Shown here piece after piece: positions 42,624-43,157 of a stretch of 43,157 bases of DNA. Below the pieces are notes generated by a model. It worked only from the letters and a program-made list of their open reading frames with translations. It had not been told where the DNA came from and ran no database searches. The position numbers were made by a program, and so were the translations under genes. Location: the NCBI GenBank assembly GCA_003151745.1, contig PLYJ01000089.1:1-43157 (forward strand). Direction: 5' to 3'. Source of the DNA: Bacteroidota bacterium. Its GTDB lineage: Bacteria > Bacteroidota > Bacteroidia > AKYH767-A > 2013-40CM-41-45. Every line of letters starts with the position of its first letter. Positions within the stretch are counted from its first letter, which is position 1.

Positions 42624-43157
42624 ATGGCTATGAATTGTCTTATCATTGATGGTAACAAGGAGAGTTGCAGGCCGCTTGAAAGGATCGTAAAGCAATCCGG
42701 GCATTTAAAACTTGTGGCGAGCTGCGGTTCTGCGGCGCAGGCGGAAGATGTGTTTTTGAAACATAAAATAGATGTTATATTTATTGATGAGCTTGTGCAA
42801 CCGGAACGGGCAGCAGGCTTCTTAAATTATTTGCAATTTAAAAAACCATACATGATTGTAGTAAGATCAGGGAAAAGGCCAACAGATCATGCCTATGATG
42901 TAAATACTACGGATTTTATTATGAAACCGCTTTCGGGTGCGCAATTCAGGAAAGTGATGAATAAAGTTATTTTTGGCTGAAAGCATTAACAACCAAAATT
43001 CTAATAATAACGGTTCTTTTATTTTTGTAAAAGTGGACCGCTCTTTTCAAAAAATAAGCACATCTGAAATTTATTTCATTCAGGCGTTAGCCGATTATGT
43101 ACGCATATATAATTTAGAGAAGGTATATACTACTTATACTATTAGCCATTATATAAT
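42624..43157 (+). pseudogene. LytTR response regulator, frameshifted and cut by the window end
   Basis: Residues 1-118 form a receiver domain: I-I-D9 as the acidic pocket, phosphoacceptor D55 in VIFIDE, S82 and K101 in IMKPLSG. The frame stops at 42980 (VIFG). Deleting one T from the TTTTT at 42970-42974 rejoins it with AESINNQNSNNNGSFIFVKV and then STSEIYFIQALADYVRIYNL, a LytTR DNA-binding domain that runs off the window. So the gene is a receiver-LytTR regulator, as is typical of Bacteroidota two-component systems, broken by one base or by a sequencing error. The partner kinase is not in view. Confidence 0.75.

Overview
The window looks like a chromosomal segment of a Bacteroidota bacterium, probably near the Chitinophagales/Sphingobacteriales; I cannot place it more finely. 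The evidence is a type IX secretion C-terminal signal on a secreted protein, promoters that fit the Bacteroidota TTTG-N19-TAnnTTTG pattern, the gene order DUF5683-dapB-lepB-wbqC, a PorV/PorQ-like barrel, and AT-rich gaps full of Bacteroidota-style palindromic repeats.

Layout. 0-2.4 kb: a secreted phospholipase-D-like protein, a small hypothetical gene and a 21-bp repeat array. 2.4-5.7 kb: a NatA/NatB-type ABC exporter and a Ppx/GppA phosphatase. 5.7-9.0 kb: paaH, paaI and paaJ, the lower beta-oxidation part of phenylacetate degradation, interrupted by a GxxExxY gene between inverted repeats. 9.1-11.7 kb: kynA and kynU, tryptophan to anthranilate. 11.8-15.3 kb: a tiny coiled-coil gene, a frameshifted GT-C glycosyltransferase, a RibD/DHFR-like reductase and an Fn3 protein. 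15.5-25.1 kb: an accessory island on the minus strand with a predicted cysteine-peptidase-like protein and a 58-residue helical partner, a type I restriction-modification operon (hsdM-hsdS-GxxExxY-hsdR), a polymerase-like protein and an HTH protein. 25.6-26.9 kb: rpsF-rpsR-rplI. 27.4-30.8 kb: DUF5683, dapB, lepB, wbqC. 30.7-33.6 kb: proline dehydrogenase, a decayed trypsin-like gene and a nest of repeats. 33.6-40.0 kb, minus strand: a helix-hairpin-helix barrel protein, a PorV/PorQ-like barrel, DUF6624, rhodanese, a ComA-like phosphosulfolactate synthase and a TPR protein. 40.2-43.2 kb: a membrane protein, a methylmalonyl-CoA mutase catalytic subunit and a frameshifted LytTR response regulator cut by the window edge.

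The most unusual content is repeat architecture. (1) Both GxxExxY genes sit exactly between the arms of about 37-43 bp imperfect inverted repeats, forming units of about 480 bp that fill the gap between two co-directional operon genes. Empty hairpins of the same design, built from short reiterated words, fill many other operon gaps, including those of the ribosomal operon, and one is related in sequence to the first GxxExxY unit. (2) Three intergenic arrays have unrelated sequences but the same 21-bp period. One abuts the hsdM promoter, and one contains 20-bp units that break any reading frame. (3) GC-rich palindromes are inserted in frame in paaH and hsdM. (4) A dyad motif recurs upstream of two promoters.

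Functionally, the window joins aromatic and amino-acid catabolism (paa, kyn, proline dehydrogenase, mutase) with envelope and secretion genes, and carries a defence-type island inserted next to the ribosomal operon. All functional calls come from motif recognition by eye; no database search was run.
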